NCBI RefSeq assembly: GCF_000208865.1
Contig: NC_018386.1
Span: 992,001-1,056,000, forward strand
From: Neospora caninum Liverpool
Taxonomy: Eukaryota; Apicomplexa; Conoidasida; Eucoccidiorida; Sarcocystidae
Length of the DNA stretch: 64,000 bases
Direction: 5' to 3'
The position numbers and the translations under genes are program-made. The notes under the pieces were generated by a model. It saw only the letters and a program-made list of their open reading frames with translations, was not told where the DNA came from and made no database searches. Shown here in pieces: positions 11,376-24,465 of the stretch (its first letter is position 1; the number at the start of each line of letters is the position of its first letter).

Positions 11376-12377
11376 ATGGCGACGCCTGCTCTCCCTCCTA
11401 ACGGTACGTGTTCTTTCCTCGCGCAGTTCTGTGCATGCATCTTTTCCCGTCTCTGCGTCCCCGTGGAACAGCGGAATGCCTGGACTTTTGGGTCTCTCAT
11501 CTCTCCACAAAGATGCAGGCCTTCCGGTCTTATGGTCGGATGGCTATACCTGGAGATAGCTGAAGCCTGCATCTGGTGAACACACAGCGGCTCTGTAAAA
11601 ACAGAAAAAAGCAAAGATGTGTGCTACAGCGACGTGCAGCGACCGAGGCCATATCCGGCCAAACATGCACACATGCATCTATAGTCATATATATACATAT
11701 ATATATATATATACATATGTATACGTATAAGTGTATGTATGTGTATATTGAGATTTGTAGATGAGGGCGTATGGTTAGCGTCTGTGACGTGTTTCTGCAG
11801 TTTGTGGAAGAGAGAGGCAAGCGGAGTGTGTGTAGGAAAGCAACGCTGAAAATGGGTGATGTGAAAAGACAGTTTTATCACGTGCCTTCTCTCGTTTCGT
11901 CATGCTGCCTTTCACCGCGTATCTCTTTCCTTTGCCCTACCCTTTCTTCTTCCGCGGTTGTTCTCCTGGCCTCGTTCTCTCCCCTTTGCTTTTCCTTCCT
12001 CTTCTTTGACTTGCTAAACCCTCGCTCGGGGTGCATCTTTTCTCTTCTTCCTCTCTTCTTTTCTCCGTGCAGATCCTCGGGACTTCCAGAACATCGTGGC
12101 GTACGTACAGCCGCCGCCGAAGGAGCCGGAGGCAGAAGGAGTGACGTTCCTCTGCATGCCGCTGGTGTTGGGTGCGGTCGTGTTTCAGCTCCACTTTCTT
12201 TTCTACGTCTGTTTCTTGCTCATCTTCTCGAGCTGGGTCTCAGCCAAGTACGGCGAATTCAATTTCCAACAGTACTCCTCAGTCATCATGATGTGTGTCA
12301 TGGGTTTCACGATGCCCCTTCTCCAGCAGGCGAGCAGGCCGCGGCCTGCCTCTCCGCCGCCAGCGGCTGCCTCCTGA
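11376..12377 (+). CDS. Asterix/WDR83OS-like subunit of the PAT ER membrane-protein chaperone
   Basis: Two exons (11376-11403 and 12073-12377) with a GTACGT donor and a pyrimidine-tract CAG acceptor give a 110-residue protein beginning MATPALPPNDPRDFQNIVAY. It has the features of the Asterix family: DPR near the N-terminus, a PPP-x-E motif (VQPPPKEPE), closely spaced hydrophobic segments (about residues 44-66, and 86-98 ahead of the tail), the polar YSSVIMMCVMGFTMPLLQQ stretch like human MSSFMLSISAVVMSYLQNP, and a Pro-rich tail. Length matches the family (about 106 in human). With CCDC47, Asterix forms the PAT complex, which shields nascent transmembrane segments with polar residues during ER insertion (known for mammals). 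The function here is by homology. The 670-base intron carries a (TA)n tract near 11690-11715. The 28-base first coding exon makes the gene easy to miss. Confidence 0.87.
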
Positions 12378-14345
12378 GAGTGTAAACATGCAGAAACCTT
12401 CAAACTCTGCGATTTTCCCTCTGCGATTTCTCCTCTGCGCCTTTCCCGCAACGTCTCGCGCTGCTACATATCAATGTCTGCTCGTCCTTCGCACGCTGCC
12501 GGCTCTTCCTGCGGAGAGACACTCGACAGACCGTCTTCGTTTGTACAGATACACATAAACACACACACACAAACAACGTACATGAAACCATACATAGATT
12601 TATACGTACATGCATTTCAATGCACCATAACAGGCACCATGCCCACACAAATGTGGATATATATATATATATATATATATGGATATGTTAAAAACTGCAT
12701 GTGAGAGATGAATCCCGGTAGGAGATGGGTGCATGTTTGCACGTGGAGAGAGACAGCGAGCCAGCGAAAAACGAGGTAAAGAAGAGAGCAGGGCCGAGTC
12801 GTGGGAGAGACGGCCGCACTTTTTCTGTTCGAGTGTAAAGAACGGAAAGGGTAAAGATAAAAAGTGAGAAAAATAGAGAGTGCGGTCTTCCACGTTTTAA
12901 AGCAGCCTGAGAAAATGTTGGCAGTGGGGGATTTCTTTGCCCCTCCGAAGAAAAAAGGCGATCTCCCCGAGTCTCGCGTCGCGACAGGCACCACTCTCAG
13001 ACATTTACAGATTTTAGGGAAAAAAGCTCAACAGCGAAAACGTGCCGCAGGCTCTGGACACACGAACAAGCATACTACCTCTCCCTCTCTCCTTGATCTA
13101 GATTCTTTTTCGGTTCCTGTTCAGTCGCTCCTTTTCATTTTCTTGCCCTCTTCCTAACTCGTTTCACTTTTTGCGTGCACCTGGCTCTAGCGCGCTCGCT
13201 TTCCCCTCGTGGCTCCACTCCTCGCCGCCCATTCTCTGTGCCGCACTGTCTGGGGCCTTCGCTGTCATTCCTCTTTCTCACTCTCGTTCCTCTTTCTTCT
13301 GCTCTCGGTTTCATTCTGCCGAGACTCCGCGTGCCGGCCACGCAGCGCACAACCGAGAACGCGGTGACTGGGGGAAAAGCTCCATACACGACGCGGAAAT
13401 CTATACACATGCATATATAAATATATAAATGTGCAAGTATGTCAACAAGTTGTTATATATGTATATCTCTCTATAGATATGCGTATATTTATTTGCTAAT
13501 TTGTTGACTGGATTCGACTGCCAGCGTGACTCGCTCGACGTGTGTGTGTGTGTCTTTGTTTTGATTTCAATTTTAAGTGGAGGGGAGCGAAGCAGCGCTG
13601 AGGGAGAAACAAAAATCGTTACCAAGGGCCGTCTACGTGGACTTCACTTTTTCTGTACTTCGAGTCTCGTGACTGCACATCACCAGCGCAGTGCTGGGTT
13701 CCGGAGCAGGGCCGAGAGGGAAAGAACGAGCGATGAGAGAAAAGAGACAGGGAAAAAACAGAGCTCTTTCCGAAGTCGCCTTTTGCACCTCTCGCCCTCG
13801 CAGCCCCACAGGAACCGGACAAGTCCATCTCACGAATCTCGTTTCTTTCCGGACGAAGGTACTCAAAAAGACAGATTCCACATCGCATGCTGCTATACAT
13901 ATATATATATATATATATATATATGCATCTTTTTTTCATATTATATATATATATATATATATGCATTTGAGGTCTGTTTATGAACTCGGTTGCGAGTAGC
14001 TGCTCTCCGGAGAGAGAAGGGAGTGGAAAACAATGCTGATGCCGAGAACGGTGGCGTTTACGGTGCAGGCGGCTAGTTTGAAGGCAGGTCTTGTCTTCTT
14101 CCGTGCCTTGGTCCCTTCTTTTTTTGCTCCTTTTTTTTCTTCTCTCCTCTTTCCGTTCGTCTCTTCTTGTCTCCCATTCCTGCGATCGTGCCAACCTGCC
14201 CTCTTCTTCAAAGACGTCGACAGACGCGCGGACTTTCCTTCTCGTCCTCGCCCCTGCGCAATGCGCTCTTCTTAAAATACGGCGCCTTCACTTCTCTCCG
14301 TTCCTCTCGATGTTCACTCGCGCCTGTTCGTCGGCGCTGGCGCCG
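12378..14345. other. Convergent intergenic region with (TA)n tracts
   Basis: The 3' flanks of the Asterix-like gene and the RCC1-repeat gene meet here. The region contains (TA)n at 12657-12680, 13898-13924 and 13941-13962, and C/T-rich sequence at 13080-13330 and 14090-14300. No coding exon was recognised on either strand. Confidence 0.5.
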
Positions 14346-17300
14346 CTACTGTTTTTGCGAGTTTTCTTCTTCAAGAAAAAAGACGGGAATGGATCCTCCC
14401 TCTGTGCCTGCTCTTGCATTTTGTGAGCTTCGACGACTCCCTGGCCCGCCGATCAGGCCGCTCTTGTCTCCCGTGCCGCTGCGGCCTCCCCCCGGCCGCC
14501 CCTCCGCTTGGTGCCCAACCGCCGCAGGTCCGGAGACAGAGCAGGACGCGGGATCCAGAGACTGTCTCCGCACGGCCGTGCTGCTGTCGAGAGAGCTGGC
14601 AAGGAGCAGTGAAGCCCACGTGGTGTCTCCTTGAGACGGCACGAGAGCGAGCCCCTTGTTCTCCCCCTTTTTGCGATCGAGGGGGGACAGCGACGCAGAT
14701 TCTTCGGCAAAGAGCCCCTGCGAGAGAAAGTCTCGTCGTCGGCCTTTGAAGAGCGCCAGGGAGCTGTCCCTTTTGCGAGGGCCCTCGCGCCCCCAACGCA
14801 GCGCGGCCTGAGCAGGCGCGGAGACAGATGTTGTCCCCGGGAGGGCGAGCGCCGGAGCCTCCCGGAGCAGCTTCGCATTCCCGCCGCGCCCGCCCGCCTC
14901 CAGCGAGGGCGCCTCCGCGGCCGCGACCGTCGACGGCAGACTCGCGCACGCCCTCGGCGACGTGGAGCCCAACGCGCGCCCGCACGGCGCCCCGCAGGCA
15001 GCCGCGGCGTGTCTGCGGGGCGAAGAGGCCCCAGGGGACGCCCCCTGGGCCAGCGGAAATTCCGGAGCGGAAGGAAAAAAGCGCGAAGCAGGCGGTTGCT
15101 GGCCAAGAGGATCTAAAAGCGCCTCTTCCAGCGTCACCTCGGGAAGCGCCGTGAAGGCCTCTGGAGCCGCAGAGACACCTGCACCGATTGCGCCCGACGC
15201 GGGCCCCGGGAAAACAACGGCCCCAGCCTCAGAGGTGGGAGACGCAGCGAGGTAGCCGTGGGGAGTTCCCGACGGAGTCGCCGAGAGAGACGGCGACGCT
15301 GCAGAGGAGAGAGGCCGCGAGAAAACGCCCGAGAGGGGTCCTTGCGAGGAAGACAACCGCGACGAGGATCCCCTCGAAGCGACAATCGCATGCAAACGCA
15401 TGTCCTGCTGAGCCAACTGCTCCTGCAGCTGCTGGATCTGTTGCATGTAGTGCTCACGCAGAGTGGCCAGGCGGTCGCCCGCGTCCGAAGAGCTCTACAC
15501 CGGCAACGCAAGTCGCAGAGAGAAACAGAGAGACCTTGCGGAAAGAAGAACGAGAAAGCAAAGAGCAGACAGCCCACCACCGCGAGAGAGCCATTCAGAT
15601 AGAAAGAAAAACAGATACAGACCTCAAAGGAATGAGAAAGAGTAAAAACACAAGCTGCCGGAACAATCGCCGCGCCCAAAGATCACATCTGACACAGGGA
15701 ATACACCACATCAACACACATGCACAAATGCATATCTCTCTATGTATTGCAAACATATGGAGAATCCACCTTCCTGCAGCGACATAATATATATATATAT
15801 ATATATATATTCTCGCCGTGGCAGGCCTGCTGTACGTGCGGGTGTCGGATTTTTCCACGTCCGCGTTTTTAACTGTCCTCGTTTATGCACCGCGGGCGCT
15901 GAATCCACTCTCCTGCGTTTAAACTCTTTTCTCCTGAGAGGATCACCCTGGAGACATTTCTCCGCGTTTCTCGGAAAACATCTTTCCGGGCGAGACAGGG
16001 TCAACGCGCCTCACTCAAGGAAAAAGAAGTCCGGAAGGGCGGCAACGCAGCGACTGCCATGGTCACCGTTACCACTGTCGCTCCCGTGCGTCTTTTTCGA
16101 AACACTCACTTTTCTCATGGCGTCTAGTTCCTTTTCCAGAAGCGCATTGCGCCGCAAAACCTCGCGGAGCTGCATAATTCGACCAAACGGAGAGAGCGGG
16201 CAGAGGAGATCGAGAGGGAGAGAGAAAACGCCTCAGAAGGCGCTGGTAAAATGCGCCACAAACACTCAAAGTCGAGAGACGATTTGCGCATAAGCGAGTC
16301 CGTGGGAAGATGGCATCTCTGCCACGAGCTCGTCTTCGCTCGCTCTCTTCCCCATCTCTTCCGCCGCATTTCTGCTCTTGCTGCCTTCTTTCTTCCTGCT
16401 CGCCCCGCCTCTTCTCTGTGTCTCCTTTCCCTTTTCTTTTTTTCTTTTCCGCCTTTTCTCTCTCACCTGCTGTGCCGTGCCGCTCAGGAGAGCAGCCAGG
16501 AGAAGGTTCTCTTGCTGCGCAGCTTGGAGAGCCGCACTGATGGTCCCAAATTCGTACAGAAGCACGTCGCGCTCTTCACTGGGGAGAGGAGACAGTCGGC
16601 CTGCCGCGCATGGAGGCGCGACCGCGGTCGCGGGGCCCATCGCCTCGAGCTCCCCCTGAGCAGGAGACAGGCAACAAGGAAAGAGACAGGAGACATTAGC
16701 CAAGACAGAACACATTTTCACGACTGCCAAGAACATAAGGGATCACAAAACATCCGCACCGCTGCTTCTTGGCTACGCAGGCCGCAGCCTTGTCTTCAGA
16801 TCCAGACGGTAAGCACCTGCAATTTGCGTGAGGCGATTGAATCTACACGCGCCAACTCCAGCAAATATATCTGCGAAGGTATTTATACACAAATTCATCG
16901 AGAATCTATCAAACTGAACACGCTCGTCACGAACACAGACACTAAGTGTATGTACACTGACCGTGATATTGAGACGTGCAGTATGTACACGCATACCTAC
17001 TTATATATATATATGCATATATATGAGTAGATATGCTTTTATATGAATATTCGCGCTCCAGAAAAAGTATAAAAAGGGGATACACGCTGTGGAATTTGGG
17101 TCTTCTCTTGCTTTCTACTTAGAAGAACTGTGGATACACCGCTGATTCGAGAGACATTACGGAAACCGTTCTTCAACAAAAAGAGGTGCAAAGATCGAGA
17201 CGACTAGGTTCTCTGTTGCGAAGGTCTTACCCGACCGGCAGTCGCTCCACTGGTGTCGGCATCATCGGCAACTCGGTGAAAAACTGCATGAACAGGACCA

Positions 17301-19308
17301 GAAAGAAGATCAAAGAGATCGAAAAGACACAAGCAAATTCATGAGCACGGCAGTAGCGAATCCATGCGCCGTGTTCGCTTCAGAAGAGCCTTGCCTTGCA
17401 GCCTGCTTGTTCTTTTCTCCAGTGTTCTTTCCCTTTTTTGGGACCGTTTTTGCTCTCGGTTCTCTCTCTCTTTCGCCCTCCTTTTCTGGTGCCTCTTGTC
17501 TCTCGCTGCTTCTTGCTGTCTCGCTCGGGACACTCTTGCGTCTTTTGCAACTGTCTCCTGCGCCCTCCACGACCCCTTCTTCTCTCGTGTCCCCTTTTCT
17601 TCGCGCGTTCCTGCCTGTCTCGGTCTCTCCGTTACCTGCAGAGCCACGTTGTCTGCCGGCTGTCGAGGCCCGCGCTCTCTGGCTGTCTCCAGAGGCCGCG
17701 GCGTCGAGTCCAGCATGCGGCCCCAGCCCTTCGTCTCCTTTCTTGCTGCCGGAGCCTGTGCGGGTTGCCTTCTCTGCCCCGGCGCCCGTCTCCCGTGGGT
17801 CGCCTCCAACCGCACTCGGCTCCAAAAGCGCGGTCGCGGTCCCTTCGCCACCCGGAGCCACGCCACTGGCGCCCAACGCACCCGAAACGGAGACACCGCC
17901 GGAGACACCCCCGCGGACTCCAGAACCCGCCACGGCCACGGTCGCTGCACAGGCCGCGGCGTCGGCCGCAGCAGCTGCTACAGCCTTTGAAGAGACGCGT
18001 TGAGGGTCGCAGAAAGCCGCCGTGAAGGTCGGAGCGCAGGAGAGCTGAACGACACCCTTCCCGCTTAGAGCGCGGAGACACGAGGGGCGATTGGGAGGCG
18101 CCTCCAGGTCGCCATGGCCCAGAATCTACTCAGCAAACACCAGAGAATCAAAAGTGAGAACTATGGAAAGGGGCGAGAGACGCCAAAACAAGAAAGAACA
18201 GGAAGAAGAGGAACAGGAAGAAGAGGGGAAAAGGTAGAAGAGGAAAAGGAAGAAGAGGGAAGGAGACTTGGGCGAACCCGTCAAAGGGCAAAAAACGCAT
18301 AGAAGCCAAAAGAGAGAAACAGAGAACAACATCGCGAGAGGTAGGGGGGAGACTGGGCAACGGCAGGCGCAGATATTTATGCCCATAGGTGTGCAGTGAA
18401 AGATCGCAACGTACGAACCTGCACATCTACAAGTATGTACATACAGGCATTCACACGGATCCAGTGTGTCCAAAAATTCCAGAGTCTGCCTCTCTTGCTT
18501 CCCTGTGGTGTTTCTCTTTTTTCGTCTGCCGTGCATCGTGCACACTTGCAACTGTGTGTGATTTTCGAATCCAGATCCGACGCTTTTCTGCGATGCTGCG
18601 TCGACCGAGTTCACAGAAAGAGGCGAGCTACGCGCGCCCGCGCAAAAATCTCATCTGAACCCGTCTTACCCTGCTGGTGCCCCAAGCCCAAACATTTCCT
18701 GCGCCGCGCAAAGAAGGAAAAATCGGAACAAAGGAGACAGGAGACGCCGGTGAAGGAGAGATGCAAAAGAGAAAAGGCGCGGCTGAGACGACAGCGAGAC
18801 GCGGCGACTCACGGAGAGCGCAGAGAAAGCCGACACGAGCGAAAAGGCGACATTTCTCGAAGAACGGAGAAAAGAGAGAGAAAGAGGAGAGGACGCATGC
18901 GATGACCTGGTGACCGAATATAAGGCGAAGCCCGACGTGAAGAGTCGAGATGAACCAGCACGATCCAGGAAAGGGAGGCGCGAAGGCCAAGCCCCAGACA
19001 CCGATGCATCTGCCCAACAGAGAGGAGCAAGGGATGAAAAGCAGGAGTTGAACGTGAGAAGAAGAACGTGATACGTACCGTTTTCGACGATGCATGCGGT
19101 GTGGGCGTCGCCACAGACGACGTGGATGACAAACAGGCCAACGAGCGCCTCGACGCGCCGGGGGAGAAACTCGTCAGATTCACCCTGGACCTCGTGGCCA
19201 AGCTAAAAAAACAGAAGCCTCGCGGAAGATGCGCCCTTTTTGCTCTTACAGAAACACGTCAATCTACTTTCTGCATGTTTACATGGGTATACACGTGCCC
19301 AGGAATAC

Positions 19309-19343
<35 letters not shown>

Positions 19344-19608
19344 ATGCCGGGTTGTGGAAGCGCGAGACAAGGGCAGAGTTTTTAGTGAGGTTGTGCAGGA
19401 GTCCCTTGAAAGCCGCCGTAGTGCCTCTTTGTCCATCTCCAGTGTGTCCTGCACGTCTCTGTAAACCGTTGAAACTCACTTTGTTCGACTAGCGCATCCA
19501 GATAGACAGACTCAATCGAACAAACTCGCACGCAGGCGTGTATACCCGCATTACTTATACAGACCAAACATGCACGAATGAATATGTACAGTAATATATA
19601 TATATACC

Positions 19609-19644
<36 letters not shown>

Positions 19645-20128
19645 TGCAGATGCCTGAATGAAGAAAGACGACATGGAACTTATGTACGGGAGTAGATTAC
19701 GTGTTTTGCATGCGAGAGATAGAGCACATGACTCTGCGCTCATGCTTGCATGCACAGCATTTCGACTCTGAGGGTTCTTCCATCGTGAGACCTACGCGCC
19801 GGCCTTGTCCCCAGGTGTACAACTCCCCGTCCGTCGTTACGCACGCGCTGTGCTGGGACCCTAGCGCGACCGAGACGACAGTCTGAAAGCGGAAAGACAC
19901 AAAAGCAAGCAAACGGCGTTCCCAGTCTACACACCCGCAGATAGCAAGACACACACTCCCAGTACAAGACCGATCCTTTCTTGCAGAATAGAGATCCACA
20001 CACACACACACACACATAACAGGACATGCAAACCGATGCACAGAGACTCAAACAAAGAACTGTACATCGATGTGCGCATATGTGCAATCACATCCATATA
20101 TGTATAGATGCGCCTAGAGATGTATATT

Positions 20129-20166
<38 letters not shown>

Positions 20167-23100
20167 AAGTAGATGTAGACAGTTAGATGGTGGGGGGACC
20201 GATGCAGGTGCGTCCGGGAAGAGACAACGCGCCGGGGGCCCATGCACGTATGCACACCTGATCACAGCCCGCGGCGCGCCGGCGCGACTGATACGCTCTA
20301 TTTGCGGTTAAACACTACGAAGCGATCGATTGTCGTCCTAGATGTTTGCTCTCACACCACCGCAGAGCGCGAGGAAGAACGGGAGAGGAAGACAAACAGC
20401 GAGAGAGAAGGCGAGCGACACAAGAGACAAACTGAGAGAGAGGAGTAAAGCAACGCGCCTGCTCACCTTGTTCCTCAGCGGGCCGCCGACGTGCTTGGGA
20501 AGAAGTTGAGAGCCTCTCGTCGAGCCGAGGCCGAGTTTCCCGAACGCGGCGCCTCCCCACATGTACAGCGTGCCCCCAGATGTGACACAAGCTTCAAGCG
20601 GAAGTCCGAAGGTCGAGAAACGCGCAGGGAAAACCCAAGAAGACAATGAAGAAAGAGACGGAAACGGAAAACTCAGGGAAAACAACGGCAGAGGCGCGGG
20701 AAAGAAGAAAAAGAGAGAAAGATGGAGACAAAGAGAACACGAGGGCGACGGAGACAGAAAGGGAGATAGAGACGGAGAGACAGAGAGAGAAAGAGGGAGA
20801 CAAAGAGAACAAGAGGCAGAGAAAGAGTCACAGAAAGATAAGGAGAGGTACAAGGGAAAAACGCATGGTCGAGAGCATCACAACAGAAAAAGAGCGAAAA
20901 AAGAGTACCTACCTGTGTGATGGGCCCCACATGCGATGGCAGTGATATTCAAATTCTCGAGTGCATGCACGGGAGTCGGCTGAAAGAAGCAAATGTACAC
21001 AAAGTGCACCAGGACTCATCGTGAACATGACTCTCCGTGCACTCAAGTCAGCACAAACACATGCACACCTGTTCAGCTGTAGATATATGTATGTGCAATC
21101 ATTCACACAAGTGTGCGTCTCTGAGTATCCATGCGTAGACGTAAACGCCCAGGCGGTTTAACGGTAGAAAAGCGAGGGAAGGAGACGTCACACACACGGG
21201 GACCCGGGCTGAGATGAGACACTTCCGGAAAACCCCAGAAAGAAGGGAAAAAACCCCAGTATGTACAGATATGAGTATTCCTGCAAGTACACTTGTAAAT
21301 GTAAATACGCGTATACATAAGTATATATAACTGTGCATGCGTGCGACTACACATGTCAATGAAGAATCGTATATGTTTGTGTACGCAAGTTTGAGAATCC
21401 GTTCGGAGCGAGAAACACTCAAGACGAGGGATGTGACGAAAACACGCTAAGCTTTTTCTCGTCACATTACCAGGTGACGGTCCTCTTCGTCGCCGTGTCC
21501 TGCGAGAGAAAGAGGGAAAGAAAAACCCGGAGCACGGCCAGTGACTCGAGAGCGAGGCTGAAAAGCTGGGGGAAACAGAATGAAGCCGCAAGTGTGGACC
21601 ACGAAGTTTGCAGGGAAAAGAGACACACTCTAAGATCCGGAGGGCAGAAAGCACAAAACCTCCCGAGGGGAGAGACAGGGGAAAGCCCACAAAGACGTTT
21701 TACAACAGAAAAAAACGGTCGCCGCGAGCACGGACAGTGGAAACATCCAAAAACAAGTGTCGACGCTCTCCGATATCTGCTTGCTCCGAAAGCGGGGCTT
21801 CTGCTGACGCCTGACGTGTATATCCCTGCATGTGCATGCACTCACGCGTGCATCTCTGCTCATCATATATAGACATATATAGGCGTGTAGAGATGTATAT
21901 CCAGGCGTATACAAGTGTACATCAATGCGTATACGAACTTTATTATGCATCTATCTCTAGGTGTAGGGAAGCATGGATATGCATGTACGAGCAAATATGA
22001 GTGTTTATATCTAAATATATTTTTGTGTCAATAAATACAGGAACATGAACACTTGCTTTAATACATACATATAGACGTGGGCATATGCAGATGTATGTGT
22101 ACGTGCAACTGTAGAAGAGCGAGGATCTCTTGAAGTTTCTGGCACGTACCGAGCCGTCCATTGAGGCCGAGGCCACAGGTGAAGAGCGACGTTTTGTGCT
22201 GTTCGTAGACGCCCAGAAAAGCGGTGTGGTAAATCCCGCAAGCTACATCGGTGATGAAGTAGCCACACAAACTCTCCAAGACGCGCGGTGTACAGACAAG
22301 GCACGCAGATGCGAGTGGCTCGGTCCTCGCGCCCTTTGTCGGGGCGCCCGGCGGTGCGGAGACACCTAGGCCTGCGGACGAGGGGATCGACAGGCCATGG
22401 AGCCCAAGGCGCCCGTTGAGAGCGCAGCCCCAGGCGTAGGCACTTCCGTCGTCGAGGCAACAGACCGTGTGCTCTTGCGCGCAAGCGACCTAGAAAGTTA
22501 AGAAGAAAAGCAGAGAGAGAAGAGAGAGAAGAGGGAGAAGAGAGAGAAGAGGGAGAAGACATGGGGGGAAGGAAAGAGTGAAGCAGTCTGCGAAAACGAA
22601 GGCCTCTTTCTTCCGCGATGAAGGCGCCGGCCAAAAAGAAAAGGAAAAACCAGAGAGCGGGGAGGGGCGAGAGGGAGGTAGAGAGAAAAAGAGGAAGAGA
22701 GAGAGAAGGGGTTAGAACAGAAGAGACCCGGCACGACGAAAGGTTCCTTCACGAAGGCGAGAGAGAAGCGTCGCCTTGTGTCCTCGTGGAGAAGTGTCCG
22801 AGCACGCGATACTGCTGCCTATATATGAAGGGTTTTCCCGAAGCACGCGCCCGAGACAAAGCACCGACTGTTTTCGTCAATCTCGCGCTCTTACCACCTT
22901 GACAATCTTGCCTTGGAGAGCCTTCACCACCCGTGGCACGGACGCGTCTCTTCTGTCTCCTGTCCCCAGCTGTCCCTCGCTGTTGCAGCCCCACATGTAC
23001 AGCTCGCCGCTCTGGGAGACGACTGCCATCTGCATGCCCCCTGCAGCCACGCTTGCACTGTTTATGCCTTTCAGCGCGTCAACTAGGCGAGGAGAAGAAG

Positions 23101-23847
23101 ACTCGAGGCTCGTTTCTGCGAACACCGCGAGGGAGGGCGACGCCGAAAACGACGGCGGCAGGTCCGCAGCGCCCAGAGCGGCGGCGCGGGGGGACTGTGG
23201 GCCCGAGAGAGGCGCCGCATTTGGAGACGACGAGGCAGCGGAAGGCGGAACGGAAAGCGAGGAAGCCGCGGCAGTCGCCGCCGGTGTCGAGGCGGTCGTG
23301 GGGGCCGTCGAAGAAGGCACCGCGGCGCTCAAAAGCGCAGTCGTCTCCTGGAGAACGGGGCACACAGAGAGAGGAAGGAAATGAAAAAAAGAGGAAATGA
23401 GGAAAAAAGGGAAGGAAAGGCGGGAAGAAAAGAAGAGGGAAAGAGAGGAAAGGAGGCGCTAAAGGTATTCAGAGAGACACGAGCTGTCGACCTAGCAGAG
23501 AGGGAGCGGCGGGCGAGACAGAGCGCGTCTTTTGACGGGTGATGAATGGTGGCCTGTGAAGAGGAGAAAAGCGGCCGCGTTAAGGCAAGGAAAACGCATG
23601 CGAGAGCAGAGAGACTTAAAAACCATTCGTTCGAATCGCCCAAAACACCACACCCAGAGAGTCGCTCACGAAGCAATACAGATTGCCATACATATGGAAA
23701 GGCATGCGGATCGAAAACCCGTGCACACCTATACCTATGCATACAACTCTGTACATCGCTCTTCCTATATTTGCGCATGTACGGAGAGAAAAAACTGCGA
23801 TTTATATGTGTATGTAAGGACACAAGATATATACTCAAACAGCTACA

Positions 23848-23880
<33 letters not shown>

Positions 23881-24064
23881 CATGACGGGATCAAAAGAGC
23901 AATCTAGATACTGTATTGAATCGAGTTCCCAGGAGAAAAGCAGTGCCGAAGGTTTTGAGGAGTGAGTCACTAAATAGAGGAGGGAGAACGGGAAGGAGAA
24001 GCGGGAAAGCTCTCACCGGCGCGCCCCAGATGACGACGCCGGATTTCGTTGCCGCCTGCCCCAT
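14346..24064 (-). CDS. RCC1-repeat protein with C-terminal coiled coil
   Basis: Fourteen exons: 24017-24064, 22895-23347, 22150-22489, 21471-21499, 20913-20979, 20467-20591, 19796-19882, 19079-19202, 18671-18699, 17636-18125, 17231-17283, 16467-16655, 16110-16169, 14346-15494. All phases agree and give 1080 residues. Residues 1-500 hold RCC1 blades: SGVVIWGAP, SGELYMWGCNSEGQLGTGD, GSAYAWGCALNGRLGLHG, LFTCGLGLNGRLGHGDEEDRHL, GTLYMWGGAAFGKLGLGS, GELYTWGQGRRLGHE and GNVWAWGTSRILGHGD, each with the usual AxGxxHT/S strand. RCC1 propellers serve as nucleotide-exchange or scaffold modules; the partner is unknown. The first blade is split by an Ala/Ser-rich insert (residues about 20-95), and a long Ala/Gly/Thr-rich stretch follows the last blade (500-600). 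Residues 616-740 are coiled-coil-like (LREVLRRNALLEKELDAM, LREHYMQQIQQLQEQLAQQD), followed by a low-complexity tail ending LEEENSQKQ. The start MGQAATKS resembles an N-myristoylation signal. A possible GAG acceptor just upstream leaves room for an earlier exon. Confidence 0.85.
15786..15810. repeat. (TA)n microsatellite in RCC1-gene intron 13
   Basis: A 25-base TA run lies between exons 16110-16169 and 14346-15494. Confidence 0.9.
19311..19340. repeat. (TA)n microsatellite in RCC1-gene intron 7
   Basis: A 30-base TA run. Further TA tracts in the same intron lie at about 19594-19606 and 19612-19641. Confidence 0.9.
20135..20162. repeat. (TA)n microsatellite in RCC1-gene intron 6
   Basis: A 28-base TA run lies between exons 20467-20591 and 19796-19882. 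Confidence 0.9.
23850..23878. repeat. (TA)n microsatellite in RCC1-gene intron 1
   Basis: A 29-base TA run lies between the first two proposed coding exons. Confidence 0.9.
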
Positions 24065-24121
24065 CGTCTCGTGCACCTCGGAAGAGAAAAAGAAAGTGAA
24101 GACTTAAGTAAAAAGAAACAT

Positions 24122-24128
24122 TGCATGC
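24122..24128. promoter_or_regulatory. TGCATGC motif upstream of the RCC1-repeat gene
   Basis: TGCATGC is a known over-represented promoter motif in Toxoplasma. This copy lies 58 bases upstream of the proposed ATG at 24064. The motif is common elsewhere in the window, so function here is only a suggestion. Confidence 0.25.
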
Positions 24129-24465
24129 AAGGGAGATGAGCGAGAGGTCAGAGAGAGACAGGGAAGGAGAAACGACAGAAAACCGGGAGGCATCTGTCTC
24201 GCAGCCGACAGCTCAGGAGGAGCAAAAACAGTCAACGAGGGAAGAGAGACGAAGGAAACGTGAGGAGAAGTGAAGAAGAGATGAGAAGCCGAAGAGGAAG
24301 AGAAGAACAGAAAATGAGAGGAGAAGCCGAAGAGGAAGAGAAGAACAGAAAACGAGGAGAGATGAGAGCGAAGCAGGTGGGCAAGACCTCCTTAGATCAT
24401 TTCGAGAGAAAGAGCAGGAAAGTGCTTTTAACTTCACGCGACACAGATGCATACAAAGAGACCCA

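Noticed and set aside
19377..19480. Possible extra RCC1-gene exon encoding a helical segment (DVQDTLEMDKEALRRLSRD)
   Set aside because: It has a fair acceptor but no donor. The exon before (WGQGRR) and after (LGHE) join directly into a complete RCC1 motif.
23632..23660. GTTCGAATC resembling a tRNA B-box
   Set aside because: No A-box at the right distance and no cloverleaf arms could be drawn.
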